Part shown: piece by piece, positions 23,887-35,620 of the stretch | Position numbering within the stretch: the stretch's first letter is position 1 | Layout of the letters: each line of letters opens with the position of its first letter | From: Lycium barbarum | Taxonomy: Eukaryota; Streptophyta; Magnoliopsida; Solanales; Solanaceae | DNA: 64,000 nucleotides | Direction: 5' to 3' | Assembly (NCBI RefSeq): GCF_019175385.1 | Contig: NC_083341.1 | Location: 19,414,203 to 19,478,202 of the forward strand | Made by a program: the position numbers and the translations under genes | Notes under the pieces: generated by a model | What the model saw: the letters and a program-made list of their open reading frames with translations, nothing else | What the model was told of the DNA's origin: nothing | Databases searched by the model: none

Positions 23887-24875
23887 GAGAAAAGGCCATA
23901 ATAGTCCCTTATTTATGGGAGTAGGTCTAAAATGGTCCCTTAACTATACACTTACCGGTTTTAGTCCTTTAACTATCCAAAAACTTATCAAATTTGGTCT
24001 CCGTTTTTTTTTATACAAACTCATAAACCTTCGTCAAATTAATCATTAAATCATTCCTCAGGCCTATATATTTCTCTCTTCCTGATTCTTTTTCCTCAAG
24101 CTCCTCTTGTTTTAAGAAAAAAAATGGTAAAAAACTGGTAAAAATCGACAGAAAAAAAATCGACGGAAAGACTGACAGACTCTGTCGGTTTTTTCAATAA
24201 TATTTTTTTTAAGAAAATCGACGGACTGCGTCGATTATTTTTTGCACAAAAATGCGCAAAAAATATAATTATTTGTTATATTATTTTCTAAAATAAACTG
24301 ATGGAGTCCGTCGTTTTTTAATTTTTTTATAAAAAAACCGACGGAGACGGAGTCCGTCAGTTTTTAGAGTGAAAAAATAGTATAAATTAAATCAATGTAA
24401 GTATATGAACAAAAAATATCAGTGGTCTAGTGGTAAAGCCCTTTAATGCCAAGGAACATAGCCGGGTTTGACTCCAAGTTTCTACATTTCATTCTTTAAT
24501 TTTAAAAAAAAAAAAAAACTGACGTGAGACCATCGGTTTTTTTATTTTATTTTTTTTAACAAAACCGACGGACTGGGTCGGTTTTAACCGACGCAGTCCG
24601 TCGGTTACGAAATGTGTGAGAGAACTTGAGGAAAAAAGTTGAGGTTAAAGAATGAACTTGAGGAAAAAGAAGCAGGGAGAGAGAAATATAGGTCTGGGGA
24701 ATGATTTAACGATTAATCTCACGAAGGTTTTTGAGTTTGTATAAAAAAAAATAGATGGAAACCAAATTTGATAAGTTTTTGAATAGATAAAGGACTAAAA
24801 CCGATAAGTATATAGTTAAGGGACCATTTTAAACCTAGTCCTGTATATAAGTGACTATTTATGGCCTTCTCTCTC
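23887..24875. mobile_element. Foldback (long-TIR) element, 989 bp
   Basis: About 240-bp imperfect inverted repeats starting GAGAAAAGGCCATAATAG on the left and GAGAGAAGGCCATAAATAG on the right arm read inward. Flanks ATAAATAC (23879-23886) and GTAAATAC (24876-24883) are an 8-bp duplication with one mismatch; copy 1 of the host segment is the empty site. The core has several ACCGACGGA/TCCGTCGG hairpins and a tRNA-Gly-like stretch. No transposase, so non-autonomous; Mutator-like or hAT-like. Confidence 0.8.
24419..24478 (+). pseudogene. tRNA-Gly-like relic with pol III boxes
   Basis: TCAGTGGTCTAGTGGTA matches the D-arm/A-box of plant tRNA-Gly(GCC); CCGGGTTTGACTCC matches the T-arm/B-box with two changes. 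The anticodon region keeps TGCC but the acceptor stem is gone, so it is not a functional tRNA. It lies inside the foldback element. Confidence 0.55.
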
Positions 24876-25164
24876 GTAAATACACTTGTACGATTGTAAC
24901 ATACTAAATACAAGACGCGTCTTACTTTTCATTATCTACTCGAAAAAACCCACCAAGCCACTTCCCTTTTTTCATAAACCCACCATCCTTCTCTTGCACA
25001 ATCTGGCTGTTTCTCTCTCTTTCTCCCTGTTTTCAGAAGGCAATTTTGTGGGTTTACATCCCTTCATCCCTTCATCCTAGCATTTTGTTTTTTCAATTCA
25101 TTGTTAGATTCTCGTTCTGTTTCATAAAGTTTTATCTCTAACAATTGCTTGTTTATTGCGAAAA

Positions 25165-27404
25165 TGATCACAACAGTCTATATACTGTAAACTAGATCAG
25201 AACTTGTATATGCTTTGCTGACATGCAAAGGGAAATATGCTTGAAATTGGTTTGTTTCTCCATTAGTAAGTTCTATGCTTTTCCCTCGAGAGTGTTCTTT
25301 CCTCTGAATCTCTCAAATAACATTCTATATACTTCAAAATTTGACCCGCAATATATCTATTGTAAATAAATTAATTAGTTTCATTTCAATGGAATCATCA
25401 ATGAAAATCCAATCTCTGATTTGGGGTTTCTTACTTATGCTAGTGAATTCCGATAATCTTTATCTTTTAGCTAATGGGTGTTCTTTTATATCCGAGACTT
25501 GAGTCTTTAGTGATAACCGTACCCTGTTAGAGAACAATATTATGATTTCTTTTTGTATGACATGCTACAATCGGTCGTTTTACGTCATCTAGTTTTTCTT
25601 TGTTTAGTGGTTCTTTATGCAACCACTCGATTTTCTCTTCCTTTTCCTAATTTCATAGGCTTTTGAATGTACGCTTAGTTTTTTTTATTTGGGACAGAGA
25701 CATAAATGGCCATCTGGTGAAACTATTAACAACTCGATGACCCAAGAAGCTTAATTGACATTTTTAGCCTTTTTAAAAATAACTAGTACAAACTATATTC
25801 AAAGGCAATTACAAAGAGAATTTGCGGAATCTAAAACTTTAAGACTGCGTAGGACTTGGAGTTAGAAGTGTACGCAGACTCTTCATCCATCGTATTATTT
25901 AACTAAAATTAGTATGTCTAAATAAATAACTATTATAGTTTTATCCTTTTGATAAAAAATAATTATTAATCTAGTGTTAAAAGAGCATAAAAGTCATTCA
26001 ATATTTGAAGGATATTTTAGCCGATTAATATTTATATTCATGCTTTTATGATAATGTAGATGTAGATTTCATTTCGTAGCATTTTCTAAACTAATTCCAC
26101 ATATGTATAGAATTTGTATCATCGTTGTATATAATGCGTATCACTATTGTATATGTATAGAAAATGTATCATACATATAAAAACCGAATCATTATTGTAT
26201 AGAATATGTATCCTTAAAGTATGTTTATAGAAAATGTATCATTATTGTATAATTTGTGTAAATAAAGATGTAATCAATAGTGTGTATAGTGTATACAGAC
26301 TATTGATATACATATTATACATTATTTACGCACAGACGAGACAAGGATTAACGGAGAAAATTTGCAGACCACCAGAAAATTTTATCCAGCCAGATATGTA
26401 GCACACAATTTTATGGAGTTTATAAGAACTCCGGCACACAGATCTGGCCGGAAGAGTTCGAAGATCCTGTCCGACGACGGCGAGCTTCAAGATTTAAGTC
26501 ATTCATACAAAGTCAGTGATCGAGAGTGTTAATTGCAATTATTTGCAGGCACAAAGTAATAATTTCTCGTCATTTGTTGCACAAAACTTATATCTATATC
26601 CTATTTAGCTTTTCGTAGAAACATATTGTGATATCTTTGTTTTCCACATTAATTTGCTCTTTCATTTAGTAAATTTGAGGAAAAGGGTGTGTGTTGTTTG
26701 TAATATTGCTTAATGCCTCTGCTTCAAACCTTACAAGAACTGCCTCCGAACATCTCAAAAGAGGGACTTGTCCCAATTTCAACTTCGTCGCAGTACCTAT
26801 TTTGTCAGTTCCACCTTCTTCATCAACTACCGTCACCCATTCCGGCCGTGGAGGAACAAAGCTTCAACGGGTGGAATAGGGGTCATCTCAGAGGTTTTTG
26901 GTGGAGGTGAACCGGTGGATAAACAGTGGTTCGGTTGGGGTGGTTATCGATGGTGGAACAGGGATCGGTTTCTACCGGAAATGGTGGCCACATATTAGCA
27001 TTAAATTGCTTCTACAGTCCAGTTCGGGTACTTCGTATAAAGTAGTGCTAACAGGTATCTTATTTATGTCCCAGAAGTCACGTAGTATCCTTTTCCGTTT
27101 TATTTTGGTTCAAAATAAGTGTTACTTACAAAATTTTATAAATAAGAAGAAATTACTATTTTTTTCTAAATTTATTCCGATTTAGATAAGTGTTTTTATG
27201 TAATCAAGAAACTATATTGATTAGGTAGTATAATTAAGGCTAGTTCAATCAAAATGCCTATTTTTCTGGAAATTAAAAAATTCTTTAGGGATACGCAAAA
27301 GGCTAAGTGGACACTTATTTTGAACCGGATGGAATAGGCTTTCGTAATGAAAATCTAGTCCACTCCCTAATTTTGGTATTGAGAAGTTTAAACCTCAAGG
27401 ACTT
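25165..27404. other. Intergenic, AT-rich with a degenerate repeat
   Basis: No gene found. From about 26098 to 26270 the words TATAGAA(A/T)(A/T)TGTATCA(T) recur at irregular 25-45-bp spacing. Open stretches at 26691-27000 overlap in several frames and have no family resemblance. Confidence 0.45.
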
Positions 27405-27407
27405 TAA

Positions 27408-27958
27408 GGGGTCGTTTGGTCTATGAAATAAGGTGAGATATCTTAGATTAAGTTTGAGATTAAATTTATACTTTATTTAGTTGAAGGTGTAAATATATCT
27501 TAGTATTAATTTCTCAAACTTAATCTCGGATATCTCACCTAATCTCATCAAACTAAAGTGTTATTTTATTTCACCTCCCAAATGGGATAAATTAGTCCAA
27601 AAATTATACATTTGGTTTGAGGTATAAGTCAGTTTATCTTTTGATATATAAATCGATATTACTGTATATTATATTTGATTTTTGGTGTTAAAACTAGTAT
27701 AAGCAAACATTGTGTAATTTATACTGGATAGAAGGTGGAATAAGTAATACGTGTACTAGCAATACATGGATAAGAGTATATCTAAAGACGAAAATGTCCT
27801 TATAATAGGTAATCCCTAAAAAATAATTTTTGTACTATTGGTGTAATAATTTTTGTATTATTCATTCTCCGCAAAAAAATTCTCGTATTATTAATCCCCG
27901 TACAAACAATCCATATATTATAATTTATGTATAATTAATACAAAAACCAAACGACACC
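27408..27958. mobile_element. PIF/Harbinger (Tourist-like) MITE
   Basis: Ends GGGGTCGTTTGGT and ACCAAACGACACC form an inverted repeat; TAA flanks both sides (27405-27407, 27959-27961), the 3-bp duplication of this superfamily. The left half contains an internal palindrome (AGTTTGAGATTAA against TTAATTTCTCAAACTT). Confidence 0.8.
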
Positions 27959-27961
27959 TAA

Positions 27962-28560
27962 GTGTATCCCTCCCGTACCCATGAAAGAGAGTAAGGATTA
28001 AGAAAATTGTACAACAAAAATAGTAAGTTCACTTAACCCGAAAAAAAAATCAGCAACCCCAAGCTCATGTATACATTAGATGTTTGTTAACATCACATTT
28101 CATCTTTGTATCATGTGCGGCCTTTCATATTTAATTTGAGTTGCCAAATACTGTATACCTCTTTGTATTTGTTATCCTTAGTGCACTAGAATTATGGAAA
28201 ATTGGAACAAAATTTTCAGCTAGAATTAGTTATACGCTGCGATAGTATAAGAAAAATTATAATATTAAGTCATAGAGAATACACAGATAAGTCTACCTAA
28301 AATTTGAAATATTGAAATTGAAACAGATTACCTACTATAACAAATAAAGTTGACCCTATGTTGTAAAAAAATTGTACTGACATTGTATGTAGTTTAAAAC
28401 TTTGATTGAAAACGAGGGCCAAATTTTCACTATAGCAAATAATTGAGAGTATTAATGAGGAATATTTGTAGACAATAGAAGTAAATGAAATCAATTGCAA
28501 AACTACAAACAAAATTCTTGAACGAAGAATTTGTTTGTCTTGATTGTAATAAAATTTACG
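27962..28560. other. Intergenic, nothing recognised
   Basis: AT-rich, no coding or RNA signal apparent. Confidence 0.5.
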
Positions 28561-29527
28561 TTGAAGTGATTAAAACACCCCAAAAACTTGGCACGGATTA
28601 TTATTTTCGTCCCCCAACTATGCCTAGTACTAAAAACACCCTAGGGCTTGGATGAGCTGTAATAACATGTATTCACACGCTGTTCAGGTGGACTTTTTAT
28701 CTGAGTTGTCATCCACGTAGGCGAATGATATTCCTATATATATACACACACATTAAAACAAAAAAAAAAATTAAAAAGAAAGAAATAAATGGTGAAATCT
28801 ATTAAAAGACCTTGATAGAAAAACCCACTCGGTAAATGGCTAAACCCAATTTTCCTACAACTCTCCCAAATCCCTCTTCCATTCCTCTTTGATACATAGA
28901 ATTCTTAGGGTGCTAGACTAGAAAATCGATAATGTTTATTTTTTTTGTACTGCTATGTATGTTACTTGTAAAATTATATGGAACAAACCCAAAAACTTTA
29001 TACTAAAATTGAACCTTTTAAATATCGAAAAATAAAAAATACATACAACAAACCTAACAAAATAAGCTATTCATACGTTATAGTTTTTACAACACCAAAA
29101 TCTCCTTCCGGGATTATCATCTGATAATGAAATTCTCAAATTTCTGGATACCCACATCTACAAAATTTAGCAACGGAGACAGAAATCTATAAATATGAAG
29201 GTCAAGAAGAAAATTTAAGTTAGAAGTTGGGGTGTGTTTTAATGGAGGAACACTTGATGGGGAAGGAAGGGTCTTTTTAGCCTTTCGGCTGGGATAAAAA
29301 ATAAAGGGATATGTGAAAAATGTGGTTTTTTACTGTTTGGCGCTTATGTATTTTTTTCCCGTTTTCCCGTACGTAAAATAGGTTGAGACCACTTGTTATG
29401 CCATGTGACAGCTCGGGGTGTTTTTAAATTCACTTATCCAAGCGCAAGGCTGTTTTAGTACTAGGCATAATTCAGGGACGAAAGTAATAAACTGCGCCAA
29501 GTTTGGAGGCCTTTGAACCACTTTAGC
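28561..29527. mobile_element. Mutator-like MITE with long inverted ends
   Basis: Long imperfect inverted arms share CTTGGC, TTTCGTCCC, ATGCCTAGTACTAAAA and AAAACACCC words (28561-28690 against 29380-29527). Flanks ATAAAATTTACG (28549-28560) and ATAAAATTTATG (29528-29539) form a 9-12-bp direct repeat with one mismatch, fitting Mutator-like target duplications. No transposase frame. Confidence 0.75.
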
Positions 29528-29875
29528 ATAAAATTTATGATTCAGTGGTCTAGCAGGATTTTTCTTTTTATGAAAATATTTTTTCTATGAACAAGAAGCT
29601 AAGCCTTCATATGAAGTTGAAGAAATAATTAAATCAAAAAGAATGAAAAGATGAATTCATACATCTAAGAAAAAAATAAAAGCAAGTAATAAAAGAAGTT
29701 AAATGAATTAAAAACTTACGATGTAAGAAGCAGTAGCAAACTCAAACTCATAAAACCTAATCTAACATGAAGAAATGTGCAATAAACGATGAAAATAAAG
29801 TTTGAAGAATGGTTTATGTGTAAGTTAGTCGTAGCTAAAAAAGTAAAAAAATAAATAAGCAGAAGCAGAATTTAC

Positions 29876-30611
29876 TGGTGTTCAGCTACAGTACATGGAA
29901 TCTCTCGCCGACGACGTAGGCGATTGTTTTCGACTTGAGGTGGTGGTGTGCCATTGAGAGTGGCCTCCATGTCAAAGTCATCTTGATACTGAGCAATTGG
30001 TAATGTTGATGATCATGACCATCATCAGCAACATGGACTTTATTTTTTGGGACAAGATTCTCTATTTCCATGTCTTTGAAGAGGATTATGTAGTGGTTTT
30101 TGATATCCTCCATGGACTTATGGGGGAGTTTTGAAGAAACATATTCAAAAAAAGTTTGATAATCTAGATCATCAATCTTAAAAAAATCATTCTCAAAAAA
30201 TTCTTTCTCTTCAGGAGTCCACTGATCTGCTTGTGCAGAAACCTCACAGTTATCGTGAGGTGCTGTACCGAACAGATCAAATCCTGATTGATAGTTTGAA
30301 CCTTTAGGAGCAACATCGACTTTGTTTTCTAGGACAAGATTCTCAATTTTAGCTTCTTTGAAAAGGGTTATGTACTGATTTTTTATCTCCTCCATGGACT
30401 TACAGGGAAGTTTTGAAGGAACATATTTGAAAAAAGTTTGATAATCTAGATCATCGACCTTAAAAAAAGCATTCTCAACATATTCTTTCTCTTCAGAAGA
30501 CTGCTGATCTGCTTGTGCAGCAACCTCACAAAAATATTGAGGTGTTGCTTCGAACATATCAAATGTGGGCTCCTGAGAGTCTGAATTTTCTAGAAATTTA
30601 GGCCACTCCAT
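29876..30611 (-). CDS. SANT/MYB-related (DIVARICATA/SRM1-like) gene fragment with duplicated SANT unit
   Basis: The first true ATG is at 30611 (MEWPKFLENS); the frame stays open to 29886 (241 aa). Two tandem units, 94 residues apart, span residues 17-101 and 111-195. Each has EEKE(Y/F).EN.FFK(V/I)DDLDYQTFF and KSME(E/D)IKN.Y, the SANT helix pattern of DIV-type MYB proteins. Unit 2 keeps the first Trp (WTPEEKE, 131); unit 1 has Gln there. After residue 197 another frame reads more naturally (DDFDMEATLNG, then RRRREIPCTVAEHQ, the start of the second MYB repeat), so a one-base shift near 30015 is likely. That frame ends at a GTAAAT donor (29875), a place where DIV-type genes often have an intron. 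The second MYB exon is not found. Probably a transcription-factor gene copy, broken or incomplete. Confidence 0.6.
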
Positions 30612-30963
30612 TGAGAGAACACGAAAAGAGCTAGTATATATGAAATTCACTAATGATTACTCGAGTGACTTAGAGTGAAGTTATGCTTCACTGTGTGCAC
30701 TTAATTGATGTGTTAGAGTTAAATAGTTGTCTTTTTGTAGTTGAAAATTTGGGTTTAAAGGATCAATATTAAATGCTCCATTGTGAGAAGATTACACTCT
30801 TTTACTGGATTTTTCTTAAACAGATGGAAACAAATTAAATATTTGGTGGACCCAAACAAAGAGTTTATAAAGGCTCCACATTGCCAATGCTCTGTTTGGC
30901 TCCAACAGCAAATGAAATATATTTTAATTAATTACATTTCTCATAATTTTATTTGTTGTGGTG
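30612..30963. other. Upstream region of the SANT gene fragment
   Basis: About 350 bp between the SANT gene start and the RTE LINE remnant; no further gene recognised. Leader and promoter of the SANT gene would lie here. Confidence 0.4.
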
Positions 30964-31317
30964 ATGGACGAATTGACATGACAAATCCAAGACGACGTAC
31001 CATGGTGTATTTTATTTGTAGACGACAAAGTATTGATCGTCGAGATACACGACGGAGTTAATGATAGACTAGAGATATGGAGACATACCCTAGAGTCTAA
31101 AGGTTTTAGGCTGAGCAAGACTAAAACAAAGTACATGAAATGCAAGTAGAGTGTCGCATCGCATGAGTCGGAAAGGGACGTGAAGGTTGTCACACAAGTC
31201 GTCCCCAAAAGAGCAAGCTTCAAGTATCTCAGGCCAATAATCCAAAAATTTGGGGAGACCGATGAGGGTGTCACACATAATATTGGAGCGGGGTGCATGA
31301 AATGAAGGTTCGCATCC

Positions 31318-34154
31318 TGTAACGACCAGTTAGGTCGTTTTGGCTATTTTGACTGATTTGCCCCTTTTCCTAGCTTCGTTAGAGTATATTTGACTTGTGG
31401 GGATGAGTGGCACAATTCCTGAGGCAATCAAATGTGTTTTGGGTAAGAAAATGGAAATTTTGGAATTTCATAAGTGTTGGGTTGACCAAAGTCAACATCA
31501 GGGGTAAACACGTCTTTTTGGGAATTTCGTCGATTTCATTAGGTACAAAATGTTGATTATAGCTTGGTTGAGTAGTTGGTTCAGTTTGCGAGGGGCCGGG
31601 GGCATTTTGATCATTTGATTGGAAAGCTAGTTTTAATGCGTTTGGGGTTGATCGGGTCAAGATGACCTCTTTTGGAAATTTCGAGTGCGCGGGTAATTCG
31701 TAGCGTGTTTTTATATCAAGATGCATATTTGGTTTGTATTCGTGAGGTTCTGAATGAGCTCGGGATTTCGGTATGAAATAGCGAAAAAACAAATTTTCTG
31801 GTTTCAGTTTTTTCTGGTGTCCTTCGCGTTCACGAAGAAGACACACGTTCGCGATGGGTATTGGACCCATTAGGGGTCCCGTTCACGTAGTGTAAGTGGG
31901 GTCTGGGCTAGGTTGACCGGCACGCGAAGAAGACCCGCGTTCGCGATAGGTATTGGACCCATTAGGGGTCGCGTTCGCGTAGTGTAAGTGGGGTCTGGGC
32001 TAGGTTGACCAGCCATCGCGTTCGCAAAGGCCTGGGCCAGGTCGGGTGTCGCGTTCGCGAGGTAGCCTCGCGTTCGCATAGAACAAATTTCACCTGGACA
32101 GATTAAAATATCCCATTTTGAGTTTAGACCCCATTCACATATTTTGAACTCTAGACTTCGGATTAAGGGGATTTGTTAGAGGATTTGCAAGGTTAATCAA
32201 GTGAGTACGTTTCTAACCTCCTTTTTACATTTATATCATTAATTAATGGATATTTCCATGGTAGAAATCATGATTTAAGGAGGGAATTTGGGTGAATAAG
32301 AACCCTCAGTTAAAATCGATAAATCGTTGATTTGAGCATGAAATAATGTTGGATTTAGCTCATTTATGGTATATAGGCTCTATAAATCATAGGTAGACCG
32401 ATTTTGGGCTGAATTTCCTATTTTCACCTTCTTGGCTCGGAATCCTATTTTGGCTGTCTTTTTGGGTTCGGATTTGAAGTATGCTAATATGGGTATCATT
32501 GGATTCATATGACTTTCTAGATCAATAATTAGACCATATTGAACCCGTTTTTCCAATGAAATTATAGATTTGACCATTGGGGTTTAGAATGGGGTTTTGG
32601 GTTGACTTTCTAAACCCAAATCTCTTATAAGGCATTATGGGTGTCGATTGACTCGTATTTACGCTTAATCCGTGTTTAAACAAATTGGGATCGTTCGGAG
32701 GCATTACGAAAGGGAAAGGCTCTGCAGTAATTGTCGGTCGCCTATTCCAGGCATGTTGAGACTATGAACCTTATTTAAAAGCATCGTGTTGGTCTAATTG
32801 ATCTAACTAAGAAGGAGTAATGGGGTAATTAATGGGGTCTCAATGAAAAGCACTCATATCGGGTTCCGATGCCATGATAAGGGTATATATGTACTTTAAA
32901 TTATATAGTTCGGTCTAAATGCCACGTTTTGGGCTAGCTGATAGCATAGATTGTTGAATGACTTGTGGTGGGCATAAGACCCCTTTATTTATTTCATCTA
33001 TGCTTTCTACCTATCTTATATGTGCTTAAATGTTATCATCATTCTGAAATACTCATTATAAAAGTGGAAAGGAGGCTAAAGATTGAGTCTTTATTACTTG
33101 ACATTGAATGTTGTTGTTTACATGTCATATTCATGCTTTCATATGGTATCTCCTGCATATTACACTTGAGGATACATATGTTGGGTCCGAAGGGAAATGA
33201 TTTCGGAGGGTTGTTATGGTATATGGGCCGATTGGCTGAGTGATGTAGTTGATATGAGCCGATTGGCTAGTTACAGGTAATGTGAGCCTAAGAATGGCTA
33301 GATGATGTGATTGAGAGCCAAATATCTAGAAAACCCGAAGGAAAATGGTTCGGGGTGGTATACAGACCTCGTGAGTCCCCTATGGGTTGCACTCCCTATT
33401 GAAGGAGCTTGTGTGTACTGGAGATGGAAAGGCCTTGCATTGCATATCACTTGCATTTCTCGTCATATCTTCTATTTTTGTTGTTTGGTGTGTTTAACTA
33501 ATATTGAATTCTTGGACGGCTAGAATTAGACTTGTTGGACTGTACTTAAAGGTTTAGATGTTATAACCTAGGCTTGAAACTTAAGATTGCTATGATTATC
33601 GGATTATTATGATTATTATAGAGTACTAACCCCGATTAGGTGTAGACGTAGTATTCGAAAGACCAACCCTTGTCTCCGTTTTAACATAAGGTCGGTCAAC
33701 GATGCTGCTGAGTACATGTTGTTTCCCGTACTCACGCTACACTTACTGCACCTTTTTGTGTGCAGATTTTGTTCTTGGTACGAGCGCTATTCTCAAGGCT
33801 GCCGGTCGTTGAGGAGACTTTCTCGAGAGTTTGGGGTGAGCTACACGTAGATCCGTAGCACCGAATTCTCTTCTATCATTACTTTCTGTCCTTTTCATTC
33901 AAACAATGTACTAAGTATTTCTTTAGACTTGTATTATTATTTTAGCAAGTTCTTACACTAAGTGACACCAGATTCGGGGTTGGTTGTATTACTATTTCCG
34001 TATTTAATGACTATAAGGTTTTTGAAAGACTTATCAAATGACTTGTAAGTTTATTTCGTTTAATCTCACTTAAACTATGTAATTAGTGGGTTGTGGATGG
34101 CTCACTAACTCGGGGAGTTAGTGCCTTCACTATTTTTCAAATCGGGTCATGACA
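31318..34154 (+). mobile_element. Solo LTR A (gypsy, TGTAACGACC family, 2.84 kb)
   Basis: Starts TGTAACGACC and ends GGTCATGACA; flanks CATCC (31313-31317) and CATTC (34155-34159) are the 5-bp duplication with one mismatch. No internal region follows, so it is a recombined solo LTR. Relatives are the LTRs at 35621-41960 and 42096-44758. It lies in the RTE LINE. Confidence 0.85.
31829..32012 (+). repeat. 92-bp tandem duplication with GCGTTCGCGA words in solo LTR A
   Basis: Two copies, offset by 92 bp, of a block with GAAGAAGAC, GTTCGCGAT, ATTGGACCCATTAGGGGTC and GTAAGTGGGGTCTGGGCTAG. Copies differ at a few CG sites. Several further TTCGCG words follow to 32080. Confidence 0.85.
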
Positions 34155-34981
34155 CATTCAGTGTCCTATATGATAAGAATGTTTCAATGAAACCTAAAGG
34201 TAAGTTCTATAGAGTGGTTGTTAGGCTGACTACATTGTACGGGGTGGAATGTTGGTCAGTCAAGAACTCGCTCGGTCAGAAGATGAAAGTAGCAAAAATG
34301 GGATGCTTAGATGGCTGTGCGGGCATATTAGACGAGACAAGATTACAGACGAAGATATTCGGGGCCAAGTGAGAATAGAAGCAGTGGACAAGATGCCAAA
34401 AACGAGGCTGAGATGGTTCGAGTATGTGAAAAGAGGAGCACAAATGCCCTAGTGAGGAGGTGTGACAGGTTTGCGATGATAGATTTCAGGAGAGGTCAAG
34501 GTAGACCGAGAATAAATGGGGAGAGGTGATTAGACATGGTATGACACTTCTTCAACTGACCGTGGACATTGACCATAGATAGAAGGACAAGGAAGTCGAG
34601 AATTAGGGTGAATGGTTAGTAGGTAGTAGAGTCTTCACTCTTCACTGTGGTAGAATAGGGTTCTAGCATGTAATGTTTATCTCTTTCCGTACTAGTATTA
34701 TTACTATTGTGCTAGCATTTATCTTATGCTTCGATTTTATTACTACTGTTGTCTCTTTTACTTTCTTTAATATTTGTACTGTCGGTACTTCTGTTTCTTC
34801 ATATCTTTTATCATATAGTTTACTATTTCATTTCTTTCAAACCTTCTTTTTAAAATGATTTTATCGAGCTGAGGGTCTACGGAGATAACCTCTCTACCCC
34901 CAAAGGTACAAGTAAGGTCTGTGTCCATTCATCCTTCTGCACCCCACTTGTGGGAATATAGGAGGTATGTTGTGGCTGTGA

Positions 34982-35393
34982 TTTACATTTTTCATATTGA
35001 GTGTTCATATTATAGACCCAATTTTTTTGAAATTGAGGTATATACATATAGCTGTTGTTGATGACAAATGTTTAGAGCATTTGATCCTCTTTTGTACTAA
35101 TTTAAATGACTAAATTCTCTACTAGTGTAATTCTTCCAGTTATTATTTCTTTACAATATAGTTCAATGACAATGTTATTAAAGATCTGATATTAGATTTG
35201 GTTGGAAACTTATTTATTTTGGTGCTTCATGATACGTGGAAAAAAAATTCAAGCACATTCATATCAAAAAAGATTCGAACGCTCTCCCTATAGATCATGA
35301 TGTTTGTTGGGTACGACCAATGTCATTCAAACTTATTCATAATACCTCACGTTCACTTCTGTCCTCTGGTATTTCTTTTCTATCTCTTTCGGT
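34982..35393. other. Spacer before the eIF6 exon relic
   Basis: No gene assigned. An upstream intron of the eIF6 relic could lie here; I do not see the preceding exon. Confidence 0.4.
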
Positions 35394-35528
35394 GAAGAAC
35401 TTCGGCACTTGAGGAATAGTCTGCCAGATTATGTTGAGGTACGATGCATTGAGGAGCCACATTCTGTCCTGGTAACCTGCATATCATGCAATGATCATGT
35501 TGCTATTATACATCTTGATCTTGGCAAG
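35394..35528 (+). pseudogene. Orphan exon of translation initiation factor 6 (eIF6)
   Basis: Reads EELRHLRNSLPD, then CIEE, CISCNDHVAIIH and DLGK before a GTAATA donor at 35529. This is the central segment of eIF6 (anti-association factor of the 60S ribosomal subunit), where plants normally have HLRNSLPD...CNDHVAL.H.DLDK. Roughly a third of residues differ from the usual sequence of a very conserved protein, and neither the preceding nor following exon is seen. A solo LTR sits 92 bp after the donor, in what would be the next intron. Taken as a gene relic; a live gene with giant introns is less likely. Confidence 0.75.
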
Positions 35529-35620
35529 GTAATATTTTTTGTTAGCTTTCATAATGAATCGACTGCCATGATGTGTCTTTGGAATTTCATTCCCCTCTTT
35601 ATATATTGTAGATATTAAGT

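Larger units (their letters stand above)
23772..25164. repeat. Duplicated segment, copy 2
   Basis: Second copy of the block at 18614-19116. It holds a 989-bp foldback element (23887-24875) that copy 1 lacks and retains about 85 bp (AGAAGGCAATTTTGTGGG...) missing from copy 1. No open reading frame of note follows; it looks like a promoter/leader duplicate without its gene. Confidence 0.8.
30964..34981 (+). mobile_element. RTE-type LINE remnant, split by a solo LTR
   Basis: Left part (30964-31317) and right part (34155-34981) join into one degenerate reverse-transcriptase C-terminal region. It includes [23 protein letters not shown] and KNVSMKPKGKFYRVVVR, TTLYGVECWSVKNS stretches, with the catalytic ADD region frameshifted. 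The 3' tail has CCTCTCTACC...AAGGTACAAGTAAGGTCTG and CCCCACTTGTGGGA, the usual end of nightshade RTE LINEs, running into TGTTGTGGCTGTG. 5' truncated and full of stops. Confidence 0.8.

Noticed and set aside
25389..25502. 37-codon ORF with a hydrophobic start
   Set aside because: Starts MESSMKIQSLIWGFLLMLV and looks signal-peptide-like, but it is short, isolated and without downstream exon; chance is likely.
26691..27000. Small protein gene
   Set aside because: Three frames are open at once, none has a recognised domain, and composition is explained by a locally GC-richer stretch.
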